Source: CBDIDH01 sp965277595 (GTDB lineage: Bacteria > Planctomycetota > Planctomycetia > Isosphaerales > Isosphaeraceae). From it: DNA of 64,000 nt. Position numbers and translations under genes: made by a program. Below, in pieces: positions 26,653 to 35,842 of this stretch. The DNA lies in contig CBDIDH010000002.1 of assembly GCA_965277595.1 (NCBI GenBank), forward strand, positions 496,001 through 560,000, given 5' to 3'. The notes under the pieces are model-generated. The model saw only the letters and a program-made list of their open reading frames with translations. It was not told where the DNA came from and searched no databases. The stretch's first letter is position 1. The number at the start of each line of letters is the position of its first letter.

Positions 26653-27231
26653 TCAGTAGGGGACGCCCGCCTTGCGCGCCTCGCGCAGGGCGTTGGCGTA
26701 CCATTCCAGCTCGCCGAGGAACCGCGCCGCGCGAGAAACCGCGGCCTCGTCGCGGGGATGGCCGTCGTCGTCAAAGGCGTCTTGAACCTTCGGAAGCGCG
26801 AGGATCGACGGAATGCTCGGCGTTCCCAGCTCGCCAAGCATCGCTCGCAACTGCATCGCCGCGCGAACGCCTCCAAAAGGCCCGGCGGAGTAGCTCACGA
26901 TCGCCGAAGGGCGCCAGAAGTACTCTTCCAGAAAATGGTCGAGCAGGTTCGAGAGCGCGGGGGGAATGCTGTGGTTATATTCGCCCGAGACGATGATGAA
27001 GGCGTCGGCCGTTTTGAGCCGACCGGCGATCCGTTCGAGCGGTTCCGGGGCCTGGCCTTTTTCATATTCCTTGTACATCTTATCGAGCAGCGGCAGGCGA
27101 TCCTCGGCCGGGTCGATCAAAACGGCCGGGTTTCCTCGCTCCTGACACTGGTTAACGATGAACCGGGCGGCCTTGATCCCCTGCCGCGTTGCGCGTACTG
27201 AGCCGTAGATGACAACGATGTTAAGTTTCAT
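26653..27231 (-). CDS. NADPH-dependent FMN reductase (flavodoxin-like fold)
   Basis: A 192-aa flavoprotein. The phosphate-binding loop is YGSVRATRQG near residue 9, and the flavin-contact segment is VSGEYNHSIPPALSNLLDH near residue 81, typical of the NADPH:FMN reductase/azoreductase family. It would reduce quinones, azo compounds or FMN with NADPH. The aldo/keto reductase gene follows 79 bp downstream on the same strand; both may belong to a detoxification unit (inference). Confidence 0.88.
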   Translation of the reverse strand: MKLNIVVIYGSVRATRQGIKAARFIVNQCQERGNPAVLIDPAEDRLPLLDKMYKEYEKGQAPEPLERIAGRLKTADAFIIVSGEYNHSIPPALSNLLDHFLEEYFWRPSAIVSYSAGPFGGVRAAMQLRAMLGELGTPSIPSILALPKVQDAFDDDGHPRDEAAVSRAARFLGELEWYANALREARKAGVPY

Positions 27232-27286
27232 TGAGTGCGTACCTGTGTTTGTGTTTTGTAATCACGCCTTCGCAAATGCGAACGGA

Positions 27287-27403
27287 GATGACCAATGACC
27301 AATGACCAATGACCAATGACTAATGCCTAATGCCTAATGCCTAATGACTAATGACTAATGACTAATGACTAATGACTAATAACCAATGGCTAATAAACTA
27401 ATT
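27287..27403. repeat. Tandem array of 7-bp units (AATGACY), family A related
   Basis: About 16 direct copies of a 7-bp unit drifting from AATGACC through AATGCCT to AATGACT. The array lacks the inverted arm. It lies in the 294-bp space between the methyltransferase stop and the FMN reductase start. It is not a CRISPR because there are no spacers. Confidence 0.9.
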
Positions 27404-27525
27404 GATAATGAAATATCGATCAAGGAACCGAAAGATCCATCGTAACGTCCAGAATTTTCGGACATCGTCGCAAGCTGTTGGTAACACGATTTTGGCCGGT
27501 TCACAAACGGAGGATCGAGGCGATT

Positions 27526-28455
27526 TCAGAAGCGGTTCAGGTTTAATGGAGGCTTCATAATTGATGAATCCGTTGATGGCAACGTCGGCGCAATTTCCGG
27601 TCTTCGGGCGACGGCGAAGAGGGAGGTTCCGGTTTGCAGCCTGCCGCGAAGGGCGCGAGGTTGCTCCCAGGCGAAGGGGAGTCGCAAGGCCCAGGAAAGG
27701 GGCCAGGGAGGAAGTTGAAGGTATCGGCGGTAAGTTTCCGCGGCGGACTCTCCGGCGACCGACCGGGGCCGCGACCGCTGGCGTTCGAGAATCGGGGTCA
27801 GCCACGAACCCCACCAGAAGAGGCGCTCCAAAATTAGACCGGTCCCTTCAAACACCGCGGTCAGGCTTTCGGGTAAATAGCGGCGGCGATGCCCTTGAAT
27901 GGTGTCGAACTCGCTGAAAAGTGTCGGCTGCGCGGGAACGCTCAGGACGACGACGCCGCCAGGAACGACCAGGCGCGCCAGGCCAGAAACGACGGCCCGG
28001 TCGTCGTCGACGTGTTCGATGACGTCGAGCGTCAGGACGGCGTCAAAGGCGGCGGTTTGGTTGTCGATCGTCTCCGACAGATTGGCCTCGATCAGGGTCC
28101 GGCCGGGGCGGTCGAGCCGCTCCAACGCGTGGCGGGAGACGTCCATGCCGGCGACCTGATAACCTCGGCGTTCGAGGGCCTTCAGGGTAACGCCCCAGCC
28201 GCAACCGGCGTCAAGCACCCGGGCGGGGGGCCTGATGTCCAGTTCGTTCAGCAAGGCGATCGTCAAGGAGGCGCGGGCGGCCCACCAGGGATGACGCTCG
28301 ACGATTCCGGCGAGGTCGACGAGGATACTCTCGTCCATGTTTTCGGAGGCAACGCCGGTCGACCATCGCGTGATCATCGGGCGGGAACTTTTTGAAAATG
28401 GAAGGTCAAACAAAGCCTGCCGACCAGTGTCGAATGGGGAAGAGGCGGAAGGCAA
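27526..28455 (-). CDS. Class I SAM-dependent methyltransferase (UbiG/UbiE-like)
   Basis: A Rossmann methyltransferase, 309 aa if translated from TTG 28455, or about 270 from ATG 28338. The SAM-binding loop is RVLDAGCGWGVTLKAL, followed by GMDVSRHAL and the post-II segment LTLDVIEHVDDD. The C-terminal third (FWWGSWLTPIL onward) could be membrane-associated. The TTG is 3 nt after the stop of the upstream hydrolase gene and so fits translational coupling, but no ribosome site is seen and the true start is uncertain. The substrate is unknown. Confidence 0.75.
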   Translation of the reverse strand: MPSASSPFDTGRQALFDLPFSKSSRPMITRWSTGVASENMDESILVDLAGIVERHPWWAARASLTIALLNELDIRPPARVLDAGCGWGVTLKALERRGYQVAGMDVSRHALERLDRPGRTLIEANLSETIDNQTAAFDAVLTLDVIEHVDDDRAVVSGLARLVVPGGVVVLSVPAQPTLFSEFDTIQGHRRRYLPESLTAVFEGTGLILERLFWWGSWLTPILERQRSRPRSVAGESAAETYRRYLQLPPWPLSWALRLPFAWEQPRALRGRLQTGTSLFAVARRPEIAPTLPSTDSSIMKPPLNLNRF

Positions 28456-28458
28456 CGG

Positions 28459-30039
28459 TCAACGGGGAGGCGTTTTCGAGGCGTTGACGATCAGGTCCAC
28501 GATCGGCCGGGGATCTCGGGGACTCGCGAGAAAATGTCCCTCGCCGTCAACGACGATCACGGTCATCTGGCCGCCAAGTTCGCGGTAACGCGCTTCGACG
28601 ACGCGGGTCTGACTGTCGAGCCAGGGGTCAAGACTTCCGCAAACGTGGATCAGTGGAACTCCGGCTTTGGCGAGGGGGGCGAGGTTGTCGATGGGAGGGG
28701 CCTTGGCCATGAGGCTTTGCAAAGAGGGGTTCTCGCCGTAGATGCAAGAAACCTTGTCGGCGTTGTCGATGGCCCAGGCGTAGGCTTCGCCCGCGGCGGT
28801 GCCCGTGCCGGCCAAGACAGGTTTATGGGAGAAACCGTGTTCCGTCAACATCGCGTACACGGCATCCCACTGTTTCCGGACCGGACCCGATTGCGCGACG
28901 ACCGGAGCCGCGACGAGATGATATCCGGAATTGAGCAAGGCCCGATCCAGGATCGAAGGCTCGCGGCCGATGCGATCGCCCCGAAAGACCCAGGGCGTGC
29001 CGGGCGCGGGGGTTCGGGGCACGACGATCGTCATGCCGGTCACGCCCCAGGGGCTTCCGGTCAAGGCGTCGTAGCGGTCGAAGACCTCGGTAAAGCCTGG
29101 ACCCCGGCAAGTCACAAACGTTTTCTCGGCCTCAAGGGGGCGAAAGACGTTATCGGCAAGTGTGTAATAAGCGGATCGGGTGAACGATTCGCCAGCGAAA
29201 TCGGGACGGTTCTTGCCGGATCTGTCGTCGGGCCGAGCATTGGACTCGATCCAGTCGGCGATGGGTTTGGGATCGCGCAGGCTGTGGGGATGATGCGCGG
29301 CGCCTTCCTTGATCATGAGGGTGATCCGGCCGCCAAGCTGATGATAGCGGTTTTCAATCGCGAGCGTGTGCCGTTCCAGCAAGAAATCCAGACTCCCGCA
29401 AATGTTCAAGAGAGGGACATCGCGAAGGACGAGCCTGTCGAGCCTGTCAAAGGCGTCGGGGCGAATGGCGGGGTTATCGGCATAAATGCACGAGACCTTC
29501 TCGGGGTTGGCCGAGGCCCAGTCGTAGGCGTTCACGCCCCCCTTGCTCATGCCGATAAACGCGGGGGTTTTGGAGAGCCCGTGTTTGTCGGTCAGAAAGG
29601 CATACCAGGCGTCCCAGGCCGGGCCAGGATCGGGCGTGACGAAGGCGACGTGAAAACCTCGGCGGAGAAGTTCCACCTCGGTCTGCGGTTCGTGGTCCCA
29701 GTAACACCCCCGCCACGACCAGGGGTTGCCGGCGGCGGGTTGCTTTGGGACGACCACGATACCGCGCCTCATCCCTCTGGGAGGCGGCTTGACGCCGAAA
29801 CCCTCGTCGGCGTCGCGCTGGAAGGGCTCGACGGCCAGGGTTTCCTCGTTGAGCAGGAAATCAAGGCGATCGAAGCCGTGCCAGGAGGTTTTCTCACCAT
29901 CAAACGAGGTCGGCTCTGCGCTCTTTGCAAAAATAGGGAAAGGCCCAAAGGCCGCGAGGATCAGGACCGTGGCCATCGCCTGGCGTGCCTTGCGGGAGGA
30001 GGCGTCGATGTTTGTGGTCTGCCTTTGAGCGTTCTTCAC
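28459..30039 (-). CDS. Secreted tandem alpha/beta-hydrolase, second domain without nucleophile
   Basis: A 526-aa protein from GTG 30039; the frame is open to a TTG at 30057, and an ATG at 29976 is also possible. An N-terminal signal sequence (MATVLILAAFGPFP, preceded by basic RKAR) ends near residue 41. Two homologous halves follow (about 55-275 and 290-525). Half one has a full triad: Ser165 in GMSKGG, Asp in CGSLDFLLERHT and His in EGAAHHPHS. Half two keeps CGSLDPWLDSQT and DGEGHFLAS, but the elbow reads GTGTAA, so the serine is replaced by Gly. The halves share VSCIYADNPA/VSCIYGENPS. It is probably a periplasmic esterase or sulfatase-associated hydrolase of unknown substrate. Confidence 0.75.
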   Translation of the reverse strand: MKNAQRQTTNIDASSRKARQAMATVLILAAFGPFPIFAKSAEPTSFDGEKTSWHGFDRLDFLLNEETLAVEPFQRDADEGFGVKPPPRGMRRGIVVVPKQPAAGNPWSWRGCYWDHEPQTEVELLRRGFHVAFVTPDPGPAWDAWYAFLTDKHGLSKTPAFIGMSKGGVNAYDWASANPEKVSCIYADNPAIRPDAFDRLDRLVLRDVPLLNICGSLDFLLERHTLAIENRYHQLGGRITLMIKEGAAHHPHSLRDPKPIADWIESNARPDDRSGKNRPDFAGESFTRSAYYTLADNVFRPLEAEKTFVTCRGPGFTEVFDRYDALTGSPWGVTGMTIVVPRTPAPGTPWVFRGDRIGREPSILDRALLNSGYHLVAAPVVAQSGPVRKQWDAVYAMLTEHGFSHKPVLAGTGTAAGEAYAWAIDNADKVSCIYGENPSLQSLMAKAPPIDNLAPLAKAGVPLIHVCGSLDPWLDSQTRVVEARYRELGGQMTVIVVDGEGHFLASPRDPRPIVDLIVNASKTPPR

Positions 30040-30046
30040 CGGAAAT

Positions 30047-30454
30047 TCAGCCCTCAAGCCGAGGTGTGGCGGGGATCATCGGGCCTCGAAAAAAGCTGGA
30101 GAGCACGGCCGGGGCACGCAAATAGGCTCCCAGCCAGGTCAGGAATAGAAAAACGGAAGGGGTGATGAAGTCGTCGCTCTGAGCCATGTGGATGCAGATC
30201 ACGCCTCCCCAGAAGCCGCTCGCGAGCAAGACGCCGAGCGACGACGTCAGTGGAACGATCAGCAAAATGGCCGTGAGAACTTCTCCGGCGCCGATCAGTT
30301 TGAGGTGGCTCGCGATGCCCGCCGGCATCTTTTGGGTCGCCTCGGGCGGCATCTTTCCGGCCAGTTTCATGGTTCCTGCGAAGAGGATCAGTCCGCCAAG
30401 GAGGATGTGAAGGATCAGGCCGCCGATCCGTCGGTATTTTCCCGTCGTCGCCAT
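30047..30454 (-). CDS. DoxX-like membrane protein
   Basis: A 135-aa protein with four hydrophobic helices (about residues 10-30, 48-68, 72-92, 98-118). FAGTMKLAGKMPPE after the first helix is typical of the DoxX-like family. The function of the family is poorly defined; some members take part in redox or quinone-linked membrane complexes. It is the first gene of a likely three-gene unit with the tandem hydrolase and the methyltransferase, with overlaps or gaps of only a few bases. Confidence 0.75.
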   Translation of the reverse strand: MATTGKYRRIGGLILHILLGGLILFAGTMKLAGKMPPEATQKMPAGIASHLKLIGAGEVLTAILLIVPLTSSLGVLLASGFWGGVICIHMAQSDDFITPSVFLFLTWLGAYLRAPAVLSSFFRGPMIPATPRLEG

Positions 30455-30657
30455 CGTCCGTGCCTCTTGAAAGGGGAACTGTTCGCCCGCGTCGATTCAC
30501 GAGGCGATTTTAACCAGACTTCCCGGCGAGAAAAGACCCCTCATTCCGAGAAGACAGGAGAAGGACCGGAACGTTCAACATCGCGGACATCGAATTCTGG
30601 TCAAGTGATATCGCCAGATTCCTGTTCAGGTCGCGGAGGCGTTCCAGACTGTTGAAC

Positions 30658-32310
30658 TCATCGCATTTTTTTCGAGACGAAAGGCTCGTGCGCCAGGGCC
30701 TTTTTCACGAAAGCCCCCCAAAAGGGGGTCGGTGTGTAGGTCCAGTCGAGAATGACGCGCGGGGTCGACTTCGGGTGAAAGTTCCAGGCGGTCCAGTTGA
30801 GCTTTTCCGACTGGATCAGGCCGAGCATGTCGGGGACCCAGGTGTAGGGATCTTCCTGCCGGTTCGCGGGAAGGAAGTCCATCTTCTGGATGTCCGCGCC
30901 CACTTCACCAAGGAAGAGGGGATAGGACGCCGCGAGGGCGAGAAACTTGCCGGGCCAGTCTCCTTTCCAGGGATAGACATGGCTGGAGTACACAACACCG
31001 TGGCCGCCACGATCGTCAAGGGCGTACCCCTTGAGGATGCCCGAGAGGTCGTAACCCCAGTCCAAGCCACCGGCGATGACGATATTCTTGGCCCCTTCGC
31101 GGCGGATCGTCTCCAGTAGGCTTTGCATGCCGACGGAGGAAAAACCCTTGAGACCTTGTGAGTTCTCGGCCGCGGCGACGGTGCTGGATTTCTCGTCGGA
31201 GACGAAGCCGCCGTCACGCCAGACTTTCCACGAAATATCGTGCGGTTCGTTGAATAACTCGAAGAGGACGGCCGGGTGGTTCTTGTAGCGCCCGGCGAGA
31301 TCCTTCCAGAAGGCGAGGTGCTCCTGTCCCGGGGCACGGAAGCGGTGCAGGTCGAGGACGATGTAGGCCCCTCGGCCTCCACAGGAGTTGACCGCGTCGT
31401 CGATCAACTGGCGATAGCCGAGGCCGCCGTCGTTTTGATAGGGACCGTGGCCGGTCCAGAAGTCGTCGCGGATTGGCAGGCGAATGCAGTTCGCGTTCCA
31501 GCGGTCAATCGCGACTCTAATCGATTCGAGAACATGCTCTCCACCGGCCGACCACTCCAGGCTCGGAATGGCGAGGCCCTGTAGCCAGACGACCCGGCCC
31601 GATCGGGTCTGGAGATTCCTGCCGACGACATGGAGTTCCTCGGGCAACGTGTCGGCGGCGGGAACTGCAACCTTCGGCACCGGTCGCGGGAGTGAAGCGA
31701 TCCGGGCCGCTTCCTTCGCCTCAGCCGCGGCTCTGGCCACTCTGAGCGGCTCGGCGGGGATGGAGACAAGGGTGATGTCGTCGAGGTCCAGTGTACCGGC
31801 CTCGGGCCAGAAGAGCGCGGGCATGATCTCGAAGGTCCGGGCAACGTCTGGCTTGAGAAAAGTGAGCTGGCGTTCAAGCCAACCGTTGGAGTCGCCGGTG
31901 AAGCTCGGCGGAGCGACGCCCGATTTAAGCTTTTTACCCAAGGCGTCCTTGAAGTCGAGGATGATCCGGCCGTCGTGCCAGTTCTCCTTGCCGCGCTTCA
32001 GGCCGGAGTATCGAACGCGGAATCGAAGCGAGTACGCCTCGTCTTCGGGCCGGAGCTTGACCACGCGATAGACGACGAGCGTTCGCGCGGGCTGACTTGC
32101 CCGGAGCCGCAGGAAGTGATTTTGCCCTTCCATTTCCCAGGAGGCACCCTCGGGATGGGGCCAGGCGTCGGGCCAGTTGGACGACTGGCCGGCGGCTTCC
32201 ATGTCGCCATTGGAGAGCAGCGAGGCAGGGCGGGGCGTGTCGGCCGTCGACGTCGCGCCCAGGAGGCTGAAAAGGACTGCGGCGAGGATCGCAAGATCGA
32301 GAGGCTTCAT
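30658..32310 (-). CDS. Secreted GH5-like glycoside hydrolase with N-terminal carbohydrate-binding-like domain
   Basis: A 550-aa protein with a signal peptide (LAILAAVLFSLLGATSTA). Residues about 28-185 form a beta-sandwich (LLSNGDMEAAGQSSNWPDAW to GTLDLDDITLVSI), resembling a carbohydrate-binding module. Residues about 225-545 are a TIM barrel of the cellulase (GH5) type. The general acid is the Glu of FELFNEPHD, the nucleophile is the Glu of LGEVGAD, and the conserved Arg is in CIRLPIR. It would cleave beta-1,4-linked glucans or mannans outside the cell. A GH140-like gene lies 206 bp upstream on the same strand. Confidence 0.85.
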   Translation of the reverse strand: MKPLDLAILAAVLFSLLGATSTADTPRPASLLSNGDMEAAGQSSNWPDAWPHPEGASWEMEGQNHFLRLRASQPARTLVVYRVVKLRPEDEAYSLRFRVRYSGLKRGKENWHDGRIILDFKDALGKKLKSGVAPPSFTGDSNGWLERQLTFLKPDVARTFEIMPALFWPEAGTLDLDDITLVSIPAEPLRVARAAAEAKEAARIASLPRPVPKVAVPAADTLPEELHVVGRNLQTRSGRVVWLQGLAIPSLEWSAGGEHVLESIRVAIDRWNANCIRLPIRDDFWTGHGPYQNDGGLGYRQLIDDAVNSCGGRGAYIVLDLHRFRAPGQEHLAFWKDLAGRYKNHPAVLFELFNEPHDISWKVWRDGGFVSDEKSSTVAAAENSQGLKGFSSVGMQSLLETIRREGAKNIVIAGGLDWGYDLSGILKGYALDDRGGHGVVYSSHVYPWKGDWPGKFLALAASYPLFLGEVGADIQKMDFLPANRQEDPYTWVPDMLGLIQSEKLNWTAWNFHPKSTPRVILDWTYTPTPFWGAFVKKALAHEPFVSKKMR

Positions 32311-32516
32311 CGCGACTCCCTGGGGAAACGACGTCCCGATGGTGATTCCTCGCGGATCGGGTTCATCCTGGTAATCGGGTCCTTCCGCGACGCCAGGACC
32401 ACCTGGAAGCGTCCAGACAAACGGCCAGTCAACCCGAGGGTTTGAATGATTGGAAAGCCCCTGCGCACGAAATACAAGGTCGGGAACGTCAGTTCGATGC
32501 GTTCCGGCGCGATGGC

Positions 32517-33923
32517 CTACGGGTTGGCCTTGCCGGGATCAATCGAATCCTTGGAAACGGCGTCGAGGATGAGAACCCAGTCGTGTCCTTTACCCTGACT
32601 CGGGGGACGAAATTCCTGCGTTCCAAGGCGGCGAATCAGGCCGATGGCCGAGGTCGTACCCTGCCTCGGGTCGAACCAGGAGGCTTTGAGTTCTTCGCCC
32701 GAAAGTTTCTCAAGATGAACCGTGAAGGGCTTGCCCGATGCCGAGTAAATGAAGGCATAACCGCCGTCCTTGCTTCGAGCGGCCTGGACGTGATCGGTCC
32801 CCCGGCCGGGGTCGGACGCGAGGAGCGACTGGTCGGGCTGTCGGTCGAGAATCGGGCGCGACTCCATCAGGGCACGCGCGAACCGCATCTGACCCGCGCC
32901 GGGCAGGTCTTTCGCGACGATCCAGGGGGTCCGGGCGGACGTGACCGGAGGACGACCCGGCCCAAGGAATTGCCAGATGTCGTGACAGCCGTAAGTATGG
33001 CCGCAGGCGCCGGCGAGAAGCGCCCAGTAGGCCGCCTTGCGGGCATCGTAGGCGTCAAGGTAGCCGTTGGAAGCCTTGAAGGCGGCGGGATGATCTTCGT
33101 AGCCGGGCTCGCCGTCGAGGCAGGGTTTCACGGGCTTGCGGGCGTATTCGGCGGCGATCCGGTCATAATTGGGCGTGTTGTAGTTGTGGCCGGACTGGAT
33201 CATGTGAAAGGCAAGCCAGGGCTCGTCGGGAAAGAAATCGGCGGAGCTACGGCCCCCGCTCGGATGGAAGGTCAGGAGGTGTCGCCCTTCGTCTCCGCGG
33301 GTCAGACCGGCGGCAAGAGCGCGAAGGATCGCCTTCTGGCGGTCGTTCTCCACGGGCCGATCGCCGCCGAGAATCCAGATAATCGGCCTGTTTTTGTAGC
33401 GTTTGCCGAGGAACTCGCCGTATGCCTCGGCGTTTTCCGGGGTGAAAATCTCCGGCCCCTGACCCCATTTCTTGTTCCACTTGTCGCCCCAGGTCGGAAG
33501 CATCCCGACGACCAGGCCAAGGGCGTCGGCTCGATCGACGACGAAATCCACGTCGGCGAAATAGGCGTCGACAGGGCGTTTGGGATCGTTCGCGACAAGC
33601 GGAAGATGGCCCGATGCGTTCGGCTCAACCAGTCCCGCGAATTCGGCCAGAACCACGGCCTGAATCACGGTGAATTGTTTCTTCGCCCGGTCTTTCAGGT
33701 AGACGACCGCCTGATCGCGGTCGAGCCGGTGAAAGAGTTCCCAGGCCGTGTCACCCAGATAGAAAAAGGGCTTGCCCTGCTGGTCGATCAACGACCGGTG
33801 GTCCTCGCTGACCCGAACCGGATAGGGCGTCTTGCCCTTCTCGTTCCCGGGAGCGGAAACGGTAGACACCGGTAAAATCAGCAAACTTGCCATGGCGACG
33901 GCGACGACAGGTCGATATCTCAT
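32517..33923 (-). CDS. Secreted GH140-like glycosidase (DUF4038 family)
   Basis: A 468-aa protein with a signal peptide (VVAVAMASLLILPVSTVSA). The catalytic barrel contains FFYLGDTAWELFHRL, GMLPTWGDKW, WILGGDRP and DGEPGYEDHP, the pattern of DUF4038 proteins. Members of GH140 release apiose from pectic rhamnogalacturonan II. The C-terminal 90 residues are the beta-rich DUF5060/collagen-binding-like tail usual for the family (FIYSASGKPFTVHLEKL). The ATG 33923 is taken as start; ribosome sites are weak. Apiosidase activity is inferred from family only. Confidence 0.8.
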   Translation of the reverse strand: MRYRPVVAVAMASLLILPVSTVSAPGNEKGKTPYPVRVSEDHRSLIDQQGKPFFYLGDTAWELFHRLDRDQAVVYLKDRAKKQFTVIQAVVLAEFAGLVEPNASGHLPLVANDPKRPVDAYFADVDFVVDRADALGLVVGMLPTWGDKWNKKWGQGPEIFTPENAEAYGEFLGKRYKNRPIIWILGGDRPVENDRQKAILRALAAGLTRGDEGRHLLTFHPSGGRSSADFFPDEPWLAFHMIQSGHNYNTPNYDRIAAEYARKPVKPCLDGEPGYEDHPAAFKASNGYLDAYDARKAAYWALLAGACGHTYGCHDIWQFLGPGRPPVTSARTPWIVAKDLPGAGQMRFARALMESRPILDRQPDQSLLASDPGRGTDHVQAARSKDGGYAFIYSASGKPFTVHLEKLSGEELKASWFDPRQGTTSAIGLIRRLGTQEFRPPSQGKGHDWVLILDAVSKDSIDPGKANP

Positions 33924-34138
33924 ACGATTTTCAATCAAAAAAATCTCCAAAGATCAACACATATTGGCATTGGTCAGTTATCAGAGTTAATCTCAACGGC
34001 TCGCCTGAACGGCTATTGGACACCATGCCGGGGGGCGAGAACAGCCGCCTGGAAAATTTTTCGAGGCGGAGGATCACGGGTCCAGCCCGCCCGTCTTCGT
34101 TGGATCGGAGAGCGCGGGCGGGTCGGACCGGGGAGGGG

Positions 34139-35617
34139 TTATTCTTCCTTGCCGACGAGGGGAGGCTGGCGAGTTGGGCCGAAGCCGACGTTGGATTCGA
34201 CGTTCAGGACGACCTGGTCGGTCGAGAATTTGAGGCGGAGCGTGACGACGAACGGCGTTTCGTAGAAGCAGACACGAGCGGTGTAGGTGTCGGCGCCGTT
34301 CCAGGCTCCGTTGGCCGCGGCGGGTTGTTCGGCGAGGGGACCGAGGCTCATCCGGCCTTTCGTCCATTCGTCAAAACCGCAAACGATCCGCTGGTCGGCA
34401 CCGTCGATCCGGGCGAGAAGCGTGAGGGGCTCGCCCTTGTCCGCGACTTCAAGCGTGAGCGCTTCGAGCTTGAGAGGATTCGTCGAGAACTTGAATTTGC
34501 GGTTGTACGTGCTAGGAGGCGCCTTGTCGCCCTTTTCAAGGCGGAGCGTGAGGCCGCGCAGTTTGTGTTCGAGGGTGTCGCGATCGGCGTCCGAGTTGGG
34601 GAGGCGGGCGGGTTTGAACGCGGGCAAGAGCTTGTCCCAGACGAGGTTGAGCACGCTTTGCATGTCCTTCACGCCGCTGGTGATGACGAGAACAGCATCC
34701 TGATCGGGCATGACGACGCAATACTGGCCAAAGGCGCCGTCGCCCCGATAGGCGCCGTTCCGACAGCGCCAGAACTGGTAGCCGTACCCTTGATCCCAGT
34801 CGCTCGCGGGATTACCGCCATTGGAAGTCTGCCGCGCCGTGGCCGCGTCGACCCACGACTCGGGGACGAGCGCTTTGCCTTGCCAGCGCCCTTTTTGGAG
34901 ATAAAGCTGGCCGAAGCGCGCGATATCCTCGGTGCGGATGCTCAGGCCAAAGCCGCCCGTGGAGATGCCCTGAGGGCTTGATTCCCAGGTGGGATGCTCA
35001 ATGCCCAAGGGGTCAAACAAACGTGGCTTGAGGTAGTCGAGCAGGGTCTCGCCAGTCGCTTTCTGAACGATCGCCGAGAGCATGTACGTGGCCGAGGTGT
35101 TGTAAAGGAAGTGCGTGCCCGGCTTGAACGGAACCGGCTGCGCCAGAAAGGTTTTCGTCCAGGGCTGATCAGGCGTTCGCGGCGGCTCGGTCTGCTGGCC
35201 GGTGGACATGCGAAGGAGGTCACTCACACGCATCGCCCTGAGGTTCTTGCCCGGGTCAGGCGGGGCGTCGTCGGGAAAGAACTTGAGCACTTCATCATTC
35301 ACGCTGAGCTTCCCCTCGGCGATGGCGAGGCCGACGGCCGTCGACGTAAAACTCTTGCTGAGCGAGTAAAGCGAATGAGGCGCCTCGGGCTGATAGGGAG
35401 CCCACCACCCCTCGGCGACGACCTGACCGTGACGGAGCAGCATCACGCTGTTCATCGAGTCAACCGTCTTGTCGGCGGCCTCAATGAAGGCGAGCAGGCC
35501 AACGGGCGAAACCCCCTGAGATTCCGGTCGGCTTCGAGGAAGCGGCGACGAGGCCAGGGCCACCCGAGAGCTTCCCCAAGCGAGGAGCAGGGCGAGGGCG
35601 ACAGACAGACGCTTCAT
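34139..35617 (-). CDS. Secreted serine hydrolase, beta-lactamase class C fold
   Basis: A 492-aa protein with a signal peptide (LSVALALLLAWGSSRVALA). The nucleophile motif SxxK is SLSK at 85-88. YNTSA near residue 170 is the YxN motif, and GDGAFGQ near 300 replaces the KTG motif, as in esterase- or carboxypeptidase-type members. A beta-rich C-terminal region of about 130 residues follows (LGPLAEQPAAANG to GFGPTRQPPL). It probably acts as an esterase or D-alanyl peptidase-like enzyme in the periplasm, not as a true beta-lactamase. Substrate unknown. Confidence 0.85.
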   Translation of the reverse strand: MKRLSVALALLLAWGSSRVALASSPLPRSRPESQGVSPVGLLAFIEAADKTVDSMNSVMLLRHGQVVAEGWWAPYQPEAPHSLYSLSKSFTSTAVGLAIAEGKLSVNDEVLKFFPDDAPPDPGKNLRAMRVSDLLRMSTGQQTEPPRTPDQPWTKTFLAQPVPFKPGTHFLYNTSATYMLSAIVQKATGETLLDYLKPRLFDPLGIEHPTWESSPQGISTGGFGLSIRTEDIARFGQLYLQKGRWQGKALVPESWVDAATARQTSNGGNPASDWDQGYGYQFWRCRNGAYRGDGAFGQYCVVMPDQDAVLVITSGVKDMQSVLNLVWDKLLPAFKPARLPNSDADRDTLEHKLRGLTLRLEKGDKAPPSTYNRKFKFSTNPLKLEALTLEVADKGEPLTLLARIDGADQRIVCGFDEWTKGRMSLGPLAEQPAAANGAWNGADTYTARVCFYETPFVVTLRLKFSTDQVVLNVESNVGFGPTRQPPLVGKEE

Positions 35618-35842
35618 GATCGTGAACCCTTTGGAGAAACCGTCGATCGGCCGGAACGCGCGTTGATTATTTGCGAGCGAAGCGCCGGATGCAACCTCCC
35701 GAGACCGACCGAGTCTCCCAGGTATGTTGACAGACGTACAGAAAAAAGAAAAGTTTTTCTGGGAATGACGCCGATCGAAGAGTATGTTGTCGGACGTTCA
35801 GGTCCGGCCGTTGTGTTAGCCTGTCTATTTGGAGCCAGATCG

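Noticed and set aside
27287..27403. CRISPR array
   Set aside because: The units are 7 bp with no spacers and there are no cas genes.
34139..35617. Beta-lactamase resistance gene
   Set aside because: SxxK and YxN are present but the KTG motif is replaced, and long C-terminal extensions like this are typical of esterases/peptidases of the fold.
34994..35842. Long 5' extension of the DinB frame
   Set aside because: It overlaps the serine-hydrolase gene in antisense. The ribosome site and family start are at 35843.
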